Positions 22,825-34,066 of a stretch of DNA of 64,000 nucleotides are shown piece by piece (within the stretch, counting starts at the first letter, position 1; every line of letters starts with the position of its first letter). The position numbers and the translations under genes are program-made. Source of the DNA: Butyriboletus loyo (taxonomy: Eukaryota; Basidiomycota; Agaricomycetes; Boletales; Boletaceae); NCBI GenBank assembly GCA_038093515.1, contig JBBPSI010000012.1, forward strand, positions 186,001-250,000. The letters run 5' to 3'. Under the pieces are notes generated by a model. The model saw only the letters and a program-made list of their open reading frames with translations, was not told the origin of the DNA and did no database searches.

Positions 22825-24406
22825 CGAATGGACGGAAGAAGGGATGCTTGTTTTCTGTTCGTCGTAGAGGAGGGGGTGCTGAGTGTCGTCGATGGCGGTT
22901 GCACACTTGTGGATGCGTGAGCTGGGTCACCCGAAGGCGGATTTCCGGTTTAGGATGCTTACCTAATCGCGAACTGGTGGCAAGCCTTGCCAGCGAGACA
23001 TCAGTGATTCATATATCGCTAGACGAATGCAACTTTCTGACCTGGAATATCGCGGTGTTACGAGAATCCACGTGGCCGTCAGTGTGTTTCTCTCTCGGTG
23101 CATAGTTTGCAAGCCCTTGTCAAAATTATGTTGCACGTGAACCTGAGCTTGGAAATGACCCTGTTTCTACTGCCATGGAAGCGAACTGTCATTCCAGTCT
23201 GGGGTGTAAATTTTTACTTTGAAGGAAATATGACAATCGGATTTGAAAACAAAACGCGTCGGGTTTGACCACGGTAATCCGAGGAATCGGCTTCTTGAAG
23301 ATCTTCCGGAACATATTTTAGACTGTATAGTCAGTCCCTGGAATTAGAGCCGACCCAAGTATGTACATTGCGGAAGGACCATGTCACATTCGGCATCCCC
23401 CGAGACCATCGATCTACATCACGACGGTCGACCTCGCAACACCCGTGGAGCGCAAAAGCGGGTTCAGAATCAACATACCATGGCAGGCCAAGTACCAAGC
23501 ACTCGTCTCAACGCAACGTAGATATCGAGCAGGTCTATTCACATCGATGATGCAGGCACCAGGGCTTGTCCCCAAATGTCTCAGCTGAGTGCAGAATCGT
23601 CGGATGTCACAGGAAGCAAATTCATGTACAGGACCCCTGCCTACATGTCAAAAATTACAACGGCACACAGGGGTGTGTAGTGGATTTATTGGGGGCATCG
23701 CGCACTTTTCCAGATGGCCTGACAACTTGGCTTGTGCTTGAGAACTTGCTAACCGAATGAAGGCAGTGTCACCTGGCAGACATAACGGTAAGGCTAGTCA
23801 TATATCATAGATCAGTGCCTGCTGGATCGGTAGCCGAGAATTCCGAGGGAGGCCAAAATAATCGAGGAATGTAATTGTTCCGTGACAAAGAAGTCGAGAA
23901 AAGCAAAACAGGAAGGTTATTCAATGGCCTTCCCCTTCTATCGTCCTCAGGGCACAGCGCAACGTATTTGCCCAATCGACAATCTGATGGAAAAAAAAAG
24001 GTCAGTGGAAGGAGATGTAAGCGATCCCGCTTACTGAGGTATTGAATCACCAGGATTGAAGGACCCCGTAAGCAATTCAGATGCACAACGAAATATCTAG
24101 ATCATTAGTTATGAAAATCTTGTTTAGCCAGAATCACGGATCTATGTTGAAAACACCGTGAAGTAGTAGTATATGTGATACATTGAAGAGCAGCCTATGC
24201 AAGGAATAGAGCGATGTGATGAGGCCGAGGGAAAATCGTGGTATAGTTTGAAAAGAGTAAAGTATAGGGTCCCCAAGAAGTCGAAGGCAACGTGAAACTA
24301 GCCTCGACATGTTCAGCAGTGATTCGAAGTGCGACAATCCGGGGAAAGCCTGAAGATCACACAGCGGCACCCAGAACACAAGGGAAGACTGCAGTCACGC
24401 GAAATT
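22825..24406. other. 1.6-kb intergenic region without a recognised gene
   Basis: It lies between the bHLH start (22824) and the Nudix stop (24407). Several short frames exist but none shows family motifs, spliceable continuity or good codon structure. It contains the bHLH promoter and the 3' region of the Nudix gene. A short species-specific gene cannot be excluded. Confidence 0.35.
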
Positions 24407-25028
24407 CTACCGTTTGGTTGCCAAGGAGCAAAGGGACAACCCTTCTGCAAGCTCAGGCTTCCACGCGACTCTTCGAGAGGCTTCGGCATAGTCGACCCAT
24501 TCTCTTCTTCGTTCCTTGCTCTCGAGCCAGTCTTTGTCTAGAGATGATACTTCAAGCTCGTAAAAGTGATATGTTGTTGAAGGTGACTTGATGGTTGTCA
24601 CATATCGTGTGATTCTGCCGCGAACGCCCGCTGAAAGTGAAGAGCGAGGGCAGGGAATGGGATAGGACATTCATCAGGAGATGAGATGACGGATAGAGGG
24701 ACAAAGGGTGAGACCTTCTTCTAAGGCTTCCCGCGAGGCTGCTGCCTCCAATATTACATCTGTGGGCTCCCAGCCCCCTTTCGGTACTTGAAAAGAACGA
24801 GTCAGCTGCGAAGGCAACGGGAGAACCTGACCAAAGCCCGGACAAGAACCAACGCATGTGGCAGATACATGACTCTTTATAGAGGAGGGAAAAATGAATG
24901 GGAAAATACGCACAAACCCATAGGTCTTGACGTTTCCGACTTGTAATGACAAGCACCTTGCCCCCGGCGCTTGTGATCGGAATTGCGCAACATACCACGC
25001 GAGGGACTTCGCGCCCTTTTGTACCCAT
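24407..25028 (-). CDS. Nudix hydrolase, diphosphoinositol/diadenosine polyphosphate type
   Basis: Three exons encode about 160 residues: MGTKGREVPRVVCCAIPI, VLVITSRKRQDLWVLPKGGW, the Nudix box with REALEEAGVRG, then TTYHFYELEV, KDWLESKERRREWVDY and WKPELAEGL. The LPKGGW and REALEEAG pieces are joined by canonical introns (TGGGTTT/TACCG and GAAG/CGGGC). The arrangement matches yeast Ddp1 and fission-yeast Aps1, which hydrolyse diphosphoinositol polyphosphates and diadenosine polyphosphates. Catalytic RE and EE residues are intact. The protein ends at CSLATKR. Confidence 0.88.
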
Positions 25029-26633
25029 TATTGAGGATGAATAAGATGCTTTTACACAGGCGGAGTGCGAGTTGTGAATGAGGTTGAGGAGGTTCCGGAG
25101 GACCGGGGCCTTGCTCGTCTTGGAATTATGCAGTGGACCCTAGACTGGTGACAGTGTGAAAACGAGCACCCTTGCGGCTGAGGCAGGGACTGTTCCGACC
25201 TTAAAAGTGACAGCTTGGGCGGTGTGGAAGACTTAAGGGGCACTGCGGCGACGTTAATGTATATTGCGAGATTTGCAATGGTGAGATGAGGTCGTTGTGA
25301 AGGAGAGACAGGAGAACGTGGCGAGAAAAGGGCGTCGGAAAAACAATGGAAGAGAGTGGAACCCTTTTGCAGTTTTTGAGTGGAAGTGGTCGTGTGGTGT
25401 GTCTGAAATTACGGTGCGACTTGCATGAAGTAGGAAATGTACGACAGGCGGACCAACGGGGTGGCTACTGCACGCACGTTCGCCGGCATCGCCACGGCAT
25501 CAGCTATCTCGCGCCGCCGCACCGCATATGACCTGAATCTATCCATCGATGAATTCTTGCAAGACTGTGTCTTCTTCTGCCAGAGAAGCTTTCTTAGACA
25601 AGAAAGACAGGCACACGCGTCCATCTCATTTATTGTCTTTTTCAGGCAACTTGGCCCCGTGCGAAATTTTGAAAACAGCTCTCTTCTTCTGTCCAACCAT
25701 AGCACAGCTGGGGTTCAACCTGGAATAGCCCTCTGTGGGCGGACTGGTGGGGAAAAAATGAAAACGTGAGATTCCAGGGCTCCGGGATCAACTAATATAC
25801 AAAATTTTTATAGCTTCTTCTAGGTACCAATTGGTCTGCCAACTCTGACTTTGAGGCAGCACATGATCATCTACTACCCAGCTATTTTCTGCACAAACAT
25901 AACATGTAGCATTTTCTGGTGATATGGATATCCTACACCTCCCATCATCATCTTGCCACCATGGGGGGCAACTGAGCCTGATTACTATGTAGGAAATGAA
26001 GCATTATATCTGCCTAGCCAGCTGAATGACTGACTTCCAACTTTATGCACAATTGCCCTCTCATTACAATGCACTGGTGACCCCTAAGGATTCATCACTG
26101 GTCTACTTGGCTTTACATTGTCACCCTCAGTGTAGTTCAGTTCATTGCAGGATTTTTTACAGGATTTCTTGCTCAGTGGGGTGATTCATATAGATAGTAA
26201 GATAGACCAGAAATCCTAAAGCTGCAGAAATTCAGAAAAATTTATATTTTTTAATTGGTCTGCTTGGAAAATGATTGCTAGGCTTTTCTGAGTCGAACAG
26301 GATTGTTTTCACCAAATTTCAGTCAGGCACTCTGGCCAACAAAAGATCAGAGGGGTTTTTTTAAACACAAAATTTCCCACGGGGCCAAGTTGTCTGAAAA
26401 AGACAGTAAACGGTCCACAGCATCACCTTCCTCCGTTTTAGAACTCGGGGACGATCGGAGAGACCTAACAGTATGGAGATTCTAGCGGTATTCAAGCGTA
26501 CTCTACAAACACACTCAATACGTATGACTTGCGTGGACGACTGTGCGGACAGATGCGAGACTCGTATCTATTCATTCCATCTGAAAATAGTTCAAACAGC
26601 GTGAGAGCAGCACAATGCAACAGATTTGATCGC
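25029..26633. other. 1.6-kb intergenic region containing a CpG-free insert
   Basis: The first part (25029-25780) holds the Nudix upstream region with no supported gene. The middle part is an AT-rich, CpG-free block listed separately. The last part (26300-26633) is the 3' region of the zinc-transporter gene. Confidence 0.35.
25785..26293. repeat. CpG-free AT-rich island, probable decayed mobile element
   Basis: No CG dinucleotide occurs over about 509 bases, while both flanks and the neighbouring genes contain many. TG and CA are frequent. There is no long reading frame, no clear terminal repeat and no recognised domain. A short motif AATTGGTCTGC appears near both ends (about 25827 and 26256). 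The composition equals that of the old transposons at 57-64 kb. Confidence 0.5.
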
Positions 26634-28580
26634 TTACGCCACTAAGAACATGCATAAGACGCCAAAAGCCATCGCACCGAACTTGAGAAGTTTCAACAAC
26701 CGCACGAATATATCAAAGAAAGGAAATCGCCGTACCTCCCGCAGGGCCTGGGCGCCGCTTTTACTCTCCGCTAGCAGACTGATTTCCACGACAAATCATG
26801 AACGTTTGAACATGGACACAAGAAATCGACTTGGGACTCACGTAGGCAGCACAGCAACAGCACCGATGTACAAAAATCCTCCGGCAACAAAAGGAATCAC
26901 CTTCACTGGATCAGATAACTTGCCGAACTAGCCGACTTGACAGACGTACCAAGTCTGCAGGCTGCACCGTGGTGCCAAGGATTCCCGATGCGTCCTGCCT
27001 CACGCCTGCCGCTAAATCGATTGACACTGGTTCTGCGCCAGAGGCTGACAAATTATGGATTCCTATTCCTATGAATGTACTGTCGCGATGAGGATTAAAA
27101 ATGCATTAATGAATATCCGACCGCTCAATCACTGTCAAATGTCACTCACCCAACCTAATCAAAATCGAGCGCAAAAATCTGAATGTGAAGTCCCTTGAGA
27201 TTATGAAAACGTACAAATGCGCCAATAGCAGTCAAAAACTGCGATTGCATAGCCTGTTTCTTGCTAAATCCGCTGCGAACCAGAATTGAGTAATCAGCGA
27301 TCTCGTGAGGTATTTCATGGGCAAAGCAGGCCAAGGTAGTGGTTGCACCAATCAGGGGGGATGAGTAAAAGGACGCAGCCATGCTGGAGACAAACTTGGT
27401 CAGAGGGGCATCCACATTTATCTAGTGACTTACGCCAGGCCATCGGTTCTATTCAAGGGAATTAGTATGGGCAGCAACACATTTGGGAGAGAGTACGTCA
27501 TACATATTATGGACAAAGTCACCAAAAAGGTTCAAATATGCCGAAAGCTTCGAAGGTCCAGTGCCTGGCTGCACCAGATCAACTTGTTCTGGTTGACCGC
27601 TCCCAGACCCTTTCTCCCCGCTCCTGGACCGCAGACCATCAGCTGACGGTGTGGCCGATACACCGGAAGCAACAACGTCGGTTGATGTATCTGCATGTGA
27701 GTGAGAATGGGAGTGGCCGTGCGAATGACCCTCGGATCCTTCATCACCACCGAGAACCCGTAGGGACTTCTCCATGATGAAAAATGCAGAAAAGCCAACA
27801 AAAATACCAAGCCTACCGACCGATATTGAGTCGTTGAGAGTCGTTGAGATATGTCCATTAGAGTTTACATACCCGATCAGTATGTTTCGTTTGTTTTCCA
27901 CCATGACAAAATGAGCACCTGAATCTTGATGCTCGCCAAGGAACGCGTGAGGAACCAGGTGCAAGAAGACATCAGACAGGAGGCCGCCTGTCTAAAGAAT
28001 CCGTGAGATCAAGTAATTCGAAATATGAGTGGGAAGGGAAAGCTAACAGCAAACGCGGTCATGGTGTTGAGGGTATTGGCATCGATATCCGCGGGAATGA
28101 ATGCGAGGATAAAGTTAGGTACCCTGAAACGTTGGTGGACCGCTCAGCAAACCAGGCTTCGAAATCATATCAAGGTCCGAATAGACGTACGAGCTGATGT
28201 AAAATGTTCCCAAGACTGTGACGAACGTTCATGAACGTGTCAAGGATTTCATACAACGAAAAAAACAACGAACCTGCGTTCCAGCCAGGACCAAAGGGGA
28301 ATAACCACCTGAACACCTGTCGCATGACTGGAGATTCATTATCTTCCACGGCGCGTTGGAGGTCGCTCAGCTTCTCTACGGCAGCACAATCGCGAATGTC
28401 GGATTCCTAGTCATCAGTTACATGTTGGACAGTCAGCAGTGTAGAGTGGTGAAAGTTCGTTGAGACATTCACCCGTACGACTAACTTCGACTGTTCAAAA
28501 CAGAGTACGGTGTGTGTAGTCAGTGCAAAGCACAGTAGAAGGGTGACAAATAGTATGGTATATCTCCCTGAAGCTCCCAT
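26634..28580 (-). CDS. KE4/ZIP-family zinc transporter (Yke4/SLC39A7-like)
   Basis: The start at 28580 begins with a hydrophobic signal segment (ILFVTLLLCFALTTHTVLC). Transmembrane segments and a His-rich loop (HSHGHSHSHSHAD) follow. TM4 is HN-ITDGLAMA, assembled from a 15-nt exon at 27434-27448. TM5 contains HEIPHEIADYSILVRSG, the ZIP metal-site motif. The last segments are PFVAGGFLYIGAVAVLPTLL and FGAMAFGVLCMFLVA. The family moves zinc from the ER or secretory lumen to the cytosol, or bidirectionally in yeast. About seven exons are required. It shares a 150-bp divergent promoter with the HD hydrolase. Confidence 0.88.
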
Positions 28581-28730
28581 GTTTCGAATTTGGGAGCGTA
28601 TTGCGAGTGTGTGGTGTCCTTAATGCACGCCCAAACTGGACACGTACGGCTATGCTTCGGAAGCAATCCGAAATCCGAACCGACGCCGGCTAGATCTCGT
28701 CCTACTAGCCTCTTCATTCAAACTTGCGAT
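28581..28730. promoter_or_regulatory. Bidirectional promoter between zinc transporter and HD hydrolase
   Basis: Only 150 bases separate the two divergent start codons (28580 minus, 28731 plus), so both promoters must overlap here. No specific binding sites are assigned. Confidence 0.5.
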
Positions 28731-29701
28731 ATGTATCCCTCTGCAACAGAGCAACTTGTTCTTTCTGCAGCGGAGAAGCTCATGGTTGCCACGATGGCAC
28801 GCTATGACCCCTCTCACGACGTATTTCACGGTACGGCTGCCTGTGGCCCCTTGCACTCCTTCTCTTTGACTTTTGCGACTTGAATCCATCAGTTCAACGC
28901 GTAAGGAAGACAGCCTTGTTTCTTGCACGCTCACTTCCACACAAGAACCCTGACCTACTAGTTGTGGATCTTGCCGCGCTCTTACATGATATACTGGACA
29001 AGAAATATGTCTCAGCTGCTGAAGCTGCAGATCCTTATGCATATTTTCTGCCGTTCTTTAAATCATTAGCCAAGGATTATAAATTGGACCTGATATCCGA
29101 TGGTCGAGCTGCTCTGATCGTAAAAATCGTGGAAAATGTGTCGTGGACAACGGAGAAGAAACTGCGCGAAAGTGGCAAACTTGAAGAGTGGCATACCGCA
29201 TGCGTAGAACTCCATTGCGTCCAGGATGCCGACCGCCTGGATGCAATTGGGGCATTTGGTGAGTCGTAGGTTTTTCAAAATTTGGAGAGCACCTGACTGG
29301 TTGGCGTGCCACAGGGATCATGCGGTGTGCGGCATACAGCGCAGTAGTGAACCGGTGAGTTTTAATTGCAAGTGACTCACCGGCACCTGTCTCTTAGGCT
29401 TTCAGACCTCTGCACGCACCGCCGGGTCGTAATGATACCGCCGTCCAGCACTTTTATGATAAACTCCTCCACATACAGGATAGACTCAAAACGGAGTCCG
29501 GAAAGATGATGGGTAATCAGCGCCATCAATTTGTGAGTTGCGCTGAATGGATGTTCAAGCCAAAGCGTTCACATGTTTTCATAGATGCTATCTTTTTTGC
29601 AGGCAATCCAAGATGAGTACGAAGCTGAGCCCATGCTATCAGGGTCGCCGGGAAATCGCGAGGACAAGAGCTTAATTTTTAATCAGATACCCCCTCTGTA
29701 G
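28731..29701 (+). CDS. HD-domain phosphohydrolase
   Basis: Exons encode MYPSATEQLVLSAAEKL, then HDVFHVQRVRKTALFLA (first His), DLAALLHDILDKKY (the HD pair), VQDADRLDAIGAFGIMRC (the final Asp), LHAPP and HFYDKLLHI. This is the HD fold of uncharacterised YpgQ/YedJ-like nucleotide hydrolases, and all expected metal ligands are present. Introns split HDVFH from VQRV and GAFG from IMRC, and the last exon AIQDEYEAEPML ends at TAG 29699. Substrate unknown; family members act on nucleotides. Confidence 0.82.
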
Positions 29702-30355
29702 TAACGCGACATAGCATCCGAAATCTCAAAGAACAAATTTGGGTACTTTGGCGAGGCGTTATAGGCCAAGGGTAATGTGATACTTAATTACCGAGGACTG
29801 TAATCCACTCAGTAAACGAGGACCGACTATGTACAAGCCTCCGTTGACCTTTCCGAGGTGGGCACCCTCGGAGGATTTACGAACATGTTGCATAGATCAC
29901 AAACACCGCTGCACGGACATTGTTAGGGTGTGTTTGAATTGTCCCAATCGGCTCCACCATACAGTAATGTTTCACGAGAACGAACTAGTAGGCACCGTGC
30001 CTCGGTTGTTCAGAGTGTGAACCAACGCTACAATGAGTCCAAGGTGGTGCAGAGAGATTTCAAAATCGGGGAAGATGACTGTGGGAGATTGGGCGTATGA
30101 ATGTTGGGTTTTTACGCTGCTTGGTGTAGCAGACCATAAAGCTGATTCATGCCATAGTGGCAGAGGAGGACGGATTCGTATGGCGTATTTCAGGACAGCG
30201 GAATCGTATCCTCTCAAGTACACACAAAGTGACGACTGAGCAGTGTCAGATATCAAGCTGGACGATAGAGAATCCGCCACTGGGACACCGGAAAATGTAC
30301 ATCACTGGAGACGAAACTAAACTGCGATCTTTTGCGGAATAATAGACATAATTAC
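29702..30355. other. Convergent intergenic region with no gene recognised
   Basis: The HD gene ends at 29701 and the PEX11-type gene ends at 30356 on the opposite strand, so this is shared 3' sequence. The open frames inside have no family features. Confidence 0.4.
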
Positions 30356-31558
30356 TCAAGAATGAGTCTCCTCTTTTTCACTTTCAATCGCTAGGTCACT
30401 CCCAGCTACATCATTCATCTTGCCCAGTTTGGGAGAAGGAAGGGTAGTAGCTTTCCACCCACTCCTGAAGGAGGCAACCGCATTTATCAATCCGAAGATA
30501 GTGAGCCATATCTACAAGTGTTGGATGTTTCAGCAGACACCTCTCCTCTTCGACGCAGGTACATACATTATTAGTGAAAATGCCTTGCTCGAAGGAACTA
30601 TAGGAAGCTTGAGAAATTGACGGATCTTGGAGAAAGCAACTCACCAATGGAGAGCCAACGGTAAATTAGCGGAGTTGGCTACAACCTCGTTCCAGAAAGC
30701 GCCCCACTTCTTCCGTAGGTCTTCTTTGTCCTCTGCTACGACTCCTTTGCATTTCCTCAAGTTTTTCTCTTTCATAAGTAGTAGCTTTCTGTCCTCCATC
30801 AAGTGAGCAAACTGGAGGATGAGATAGACTGCCCATGCGCGGCAAGACCACATGGCAAGAGAGTTGGCATTCAGATGGATTCGCTTTGAGGTGCGTCGGA
30901 AAAGTGACATGATAGAGGGAATTGTAGCCGGAATGATGTTATGGGCACGCAAGTAGTAGAGATGCTCTAATGGGTAATACGCCAGCATGGACCATCCCTG
31001 TAAGCGCTCGATTGTGAGGAGAGTGCGAGTGGGCGGAGAACTCCTTTCCATGGATATCATCCATTGCAGGATGGGGAGTAAACCTGTCCGATCGAATGAA
31101 ACTGATTTGGCTAATGAACGCCGAGAAAGTGGGCCTCTTACCCCAGAATCTGCCCAGCATTTTGAAATCACCAATTATATCAGAAAAGCTTGTAAACGAC
31201 GTCGCAACACTGCTGGTTGGCTCCTTCCGCAGACCTACTCGATGTTGCAGTTTCGCCCGTGCAAGCAAAACCGGAGCAATGAGCTTCATTGTATACCGGA
31301 TGAGCTAGAAATAATGGTGAGTGCCGGAGCGTTGTTCCAAAGCCGTAATTCTTCACCCCGAATAGCTTGCTGAGTAGTACGTGCGCTCATGAGCGGGAAG
31401 CACGAAAAGAGAAAGGCCGTACGCAACTCGGTACCACCCCATGTCGACAAGAATCGGATTAAATGGTTGAGAACGTCCGAGGGCGGGACAAGCGCGAAGG
31501 CCCCAAGTGTGGCATCACTAACGTGTGCTAGAGCACTACCTTTAGCAAGGCGCGACAT
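30356..31558 (-). CDS. PEX11-type peroxisomal membrane protein
   Basis: Spliced exons encode a start MSRLAKGSALAHVSD, LNHLIRFLSTWGGT, DKLFG, LIRYTMKLIAPVLLARAKLQHR, GDFKMLGRFWGLLPILQWM, TIERLQGWSMLAYYPLEHLYYL, WSCRAWAVYLILQFAHL with LLLMKEKNL, and IWLTIFGLINAVASFRSGW near the end. The STWGG, QGWSML and WSCRAWAVY blocks match the fungal PEX11-C group, which promotes peroxisome division. DKLFG comes from a 13-nt exon at 31357-31369. The junction near 30657-30600 is less sure. The start could be the in-frame ATG at 31588. Confidence 0.8.
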
Positions 31559-32410
31559 GAGGATACTTGTCAACGGCGCCTGCCACAAGTTGAGGGATTG
31601 TCATTAAGTAGGTCCTAACCGGAGTTTGAAAAACTGGCTGTGTGGGATGACTCTCGTCCCACTTGCACTAAGTATGTACTATTTGTCTTATAAACCGAGG
31701 GTTTCAAGATTGGTCTAATGACCTTCGGATTATCAATAATTCTCAGTAGTGTTCACGCAAGAACCAGAACGTGGCATGCCATGCCAGGCGGCTCAAGACC
31801 AAGGCAAGCAGGAAGATGGTCAGGATTGAGTATGGTATGGAAACAGTTGAGATGGAAGTACGAAGACAATCCTTTCTGCTTCAACTACTAGGTAGTGCAA
31901 AGGTAAGCTCCATACCAGTCATCGCCGAGATGAGAAACAGAAACCCATGTCCCACCACCATCATTTTATGGACACGGTTGTGTTCATCCTCAGCTATATT
32001 TCCCGGTGTTCCGCATGTATCACGAAAATATTCCTAGTTGATTATTCTCGTGGAACATTATCCCAGTGGTGGATTCACCTGGAGCCTACCGTCCCCTCAT
32101 GGACGAGGAACTGAGCCGTAGCTATGTCATGCCTCTCCGTTACGCACTAATCATCCCTGACATAGCGGAACCTGTTGACTCAACGATCCATCTGCATGGT
32201 GGCTGGCCAACTTCGCACCATCGCCAAAATCATTTAACCGGGTTCTTACAAAGTAAGAGAATATAGACGTGGGCGGTCCAACTTTCGCGCGGACAGTCTG
32301 CGAGAGGTTCTACTCAGCTACAGCGGTGTATGCCCGAAGTACAACTGGTACAAGTATGCGAGCGCCGACTTCTGCATTGTCTCTCTCAGAGACTGTCCTT
32401 GACCGAGGCG
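31559..32410. other. Intergenic stretch with no certain gene
   Basis: About 850 bases lie between the PEX11-type start and the GH10 relic. A minus-strand piece (about 31880-32035, AEDEHNRVHKMM) looks mildly protein-like but cannot be assigned. The remainder shows nothing clear. Confidence 0.3.
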
Positions 32411-33956
32411 ATGTTATCGTTCGCTGTCGCTTCGCTCCTTGCACTGGTGCAAATATCAGTCGCGCAGACGAGCACAAGCACTGCCCCAACAGCGACCTCC
32501 ACCGTAGCTTTGAACATGACCGCCAAGGCTGCCTGAAAACTCTACTTTTGCTCTACTACTGACCACCCGGAATGACTGATACGGCCTACGTCACGATCTT
32601 GAGCAACACAGCGATGTTCGGTTAGCTTACTCCTGCGAATAGTATAGTTCATAGTGATTTGCACGACCCGCTCGGCTCAGTAGGGCTGAGGCCCAGGCTT
32701 GTTACTTATTTAAGTAAAATCATAAGCCGGGACGTCACCAAGGCTCGGCGCGGCTCGAGGAGTGGGTACGTCTCTGCTTTCTCCAAAGTTCAGCAGCTAT
32801 GACTTGAATAGTTGAACGCTTCTGTCCTCAGGATGCGATCAAGCCCGAGCAGAACGTATTCAAATTTACAGGTGGTGATCAGATTGTTGTCCTTGCAGAG
32901 GCAACCGGGAGGTATTTCATATCCAATTCTGCTGGCTCGCCTGATCATTCGCGACTGTCAGGTCACAACCTCGTCTGGTACGGTCAACTTCCCGGCTGGG
33001 TTGTGTATGGAAAATGGACATCAAAGACCTTGGCTTCAATCATCGAAACACATGTGTCTCACACTACGCATGGAAAATGTGAGTTACCCCGGTACCTTTC
33101 CACTATCACGTACATCGATAACTGTAAGCTACTTCTCTCAGTGAGGTGTAATTTTCTCTGACATCGTTCGAAGACGCGTGGGATGTCACGGTGAATTTTT
33201 GCTGCTTTACGTCTGATAGAACATTCGCGGATTTCAGAACCCCTCAACAATAACGGGACGATGCATTCTGTTCTACAACATCAACATTGCACCGCAAACG
33301 GCCCACGCAGCATACCATACCCAAATGCTAAACTTTACATCGACGATTACAACCTTGAGTTTGCTGGCAAGCTCGACTAACTGCCCTTTTACCTTTCTGT
33401 GATTATAACGGACGCCTTCCTCGTAGGCCCCAAGATCGATGCCTTGCCCCAACTTGTTGAGGATCTCTTGGCGGCTGGCACCCCCATTCATGGTATTGGT
33501 TTTGAAAGTCACCTCATCCTTGGAGAAATTTCTCCAACGAGCTCCTTACCAACATGGAGAGGATCACTACTCTTGGTCTTCAAGTTGCCGTGAACAGAAC
33601 TTGATGACCGAATTGAGCTCCTTGCCACCGATGGCGATCTGGAACAGCACAAGGCAGATTACATGTCCGTCGTCCAAACTTGTATGGCTGTTTCCGGATA
33701 TGTCGGTGTCACTGTTTGGGACTACACTGACGAGCTGCGTTCTGCAGCGCCTAGTTACCTGACTGTTCAAATTGATCATTCGCATCATAGTGCTCTTGGA
33801 TTTCGTCCGCCTTCCCCGGCTATGGTGAGGGTTGCCCGTTGGACGGGGTATACCGTTCGAGTACGCCCATGCGATTTTCTGAGCATTTTATAGAACCTAG
33901 TCCGCAAGCCGACTTATGATAGCATTGCCATGAATCTCATGAACTACATTGCGTGA
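32411..33956 (+). pseudogene. Glycoside hydrolase family 10 endo-xylanase pseudogene
   Basis: The signal peptide (MLSFAVASLLALVQISVAQ) and a Thr/Ser linker are intact at 32411-32500. An in-frame TGA replaces the Gly codon before KLYF, and the frame then shifts repeatedly. Recognisable GH10 pieces follow in order: LTDTAYVTILSNTAMFG, IKPEQNVFKFTGGDQI, GHNLVWYGQLPGW, PNAKLYIDDYNLEFAG, IHGIGFESHL, TELDDRIELL, VSGYVGVTVWDYTDE, RKPTYDSIAMN. The first catalytic Glu region (normally WDVVNEA) is mutated. No splicing rescues one frame. The lesions are a mixture of indels and transversions, not the CpG pattern of the repeat block. It was a secreted xylan-degrading enzyme. Confidence 0.85.
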
Positions 33957-34066
33957 TAGATTACATACTCTCGATTCATCACCTACATCAGCTTAACGAT
34001 CTGTTGTACAACATGATGATGTTACGGTGGCACTGCAATAAGATACTCATTCACTCGTCATTCGCT

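Noticed and set aside
23361..23760. Overlapping plus-strand frames of 60-75 codons
   Set aside because: No start context, motif or splice continuity; likely random.
31880..32040. Minus-strand segment AEDEHNRVHKMM with VVGHGFLFLI, resembling part of a cytochrome b561-type membrane protein
   Set aside because: Too short, no further exons with heme-ligand spacing could be joined, and similarity is vague.
32060..32270. 66-codon plus-strand frame before the GH10 relic
   Set aside because: Protein-like composition but no recognised family and no supporting splice sites.
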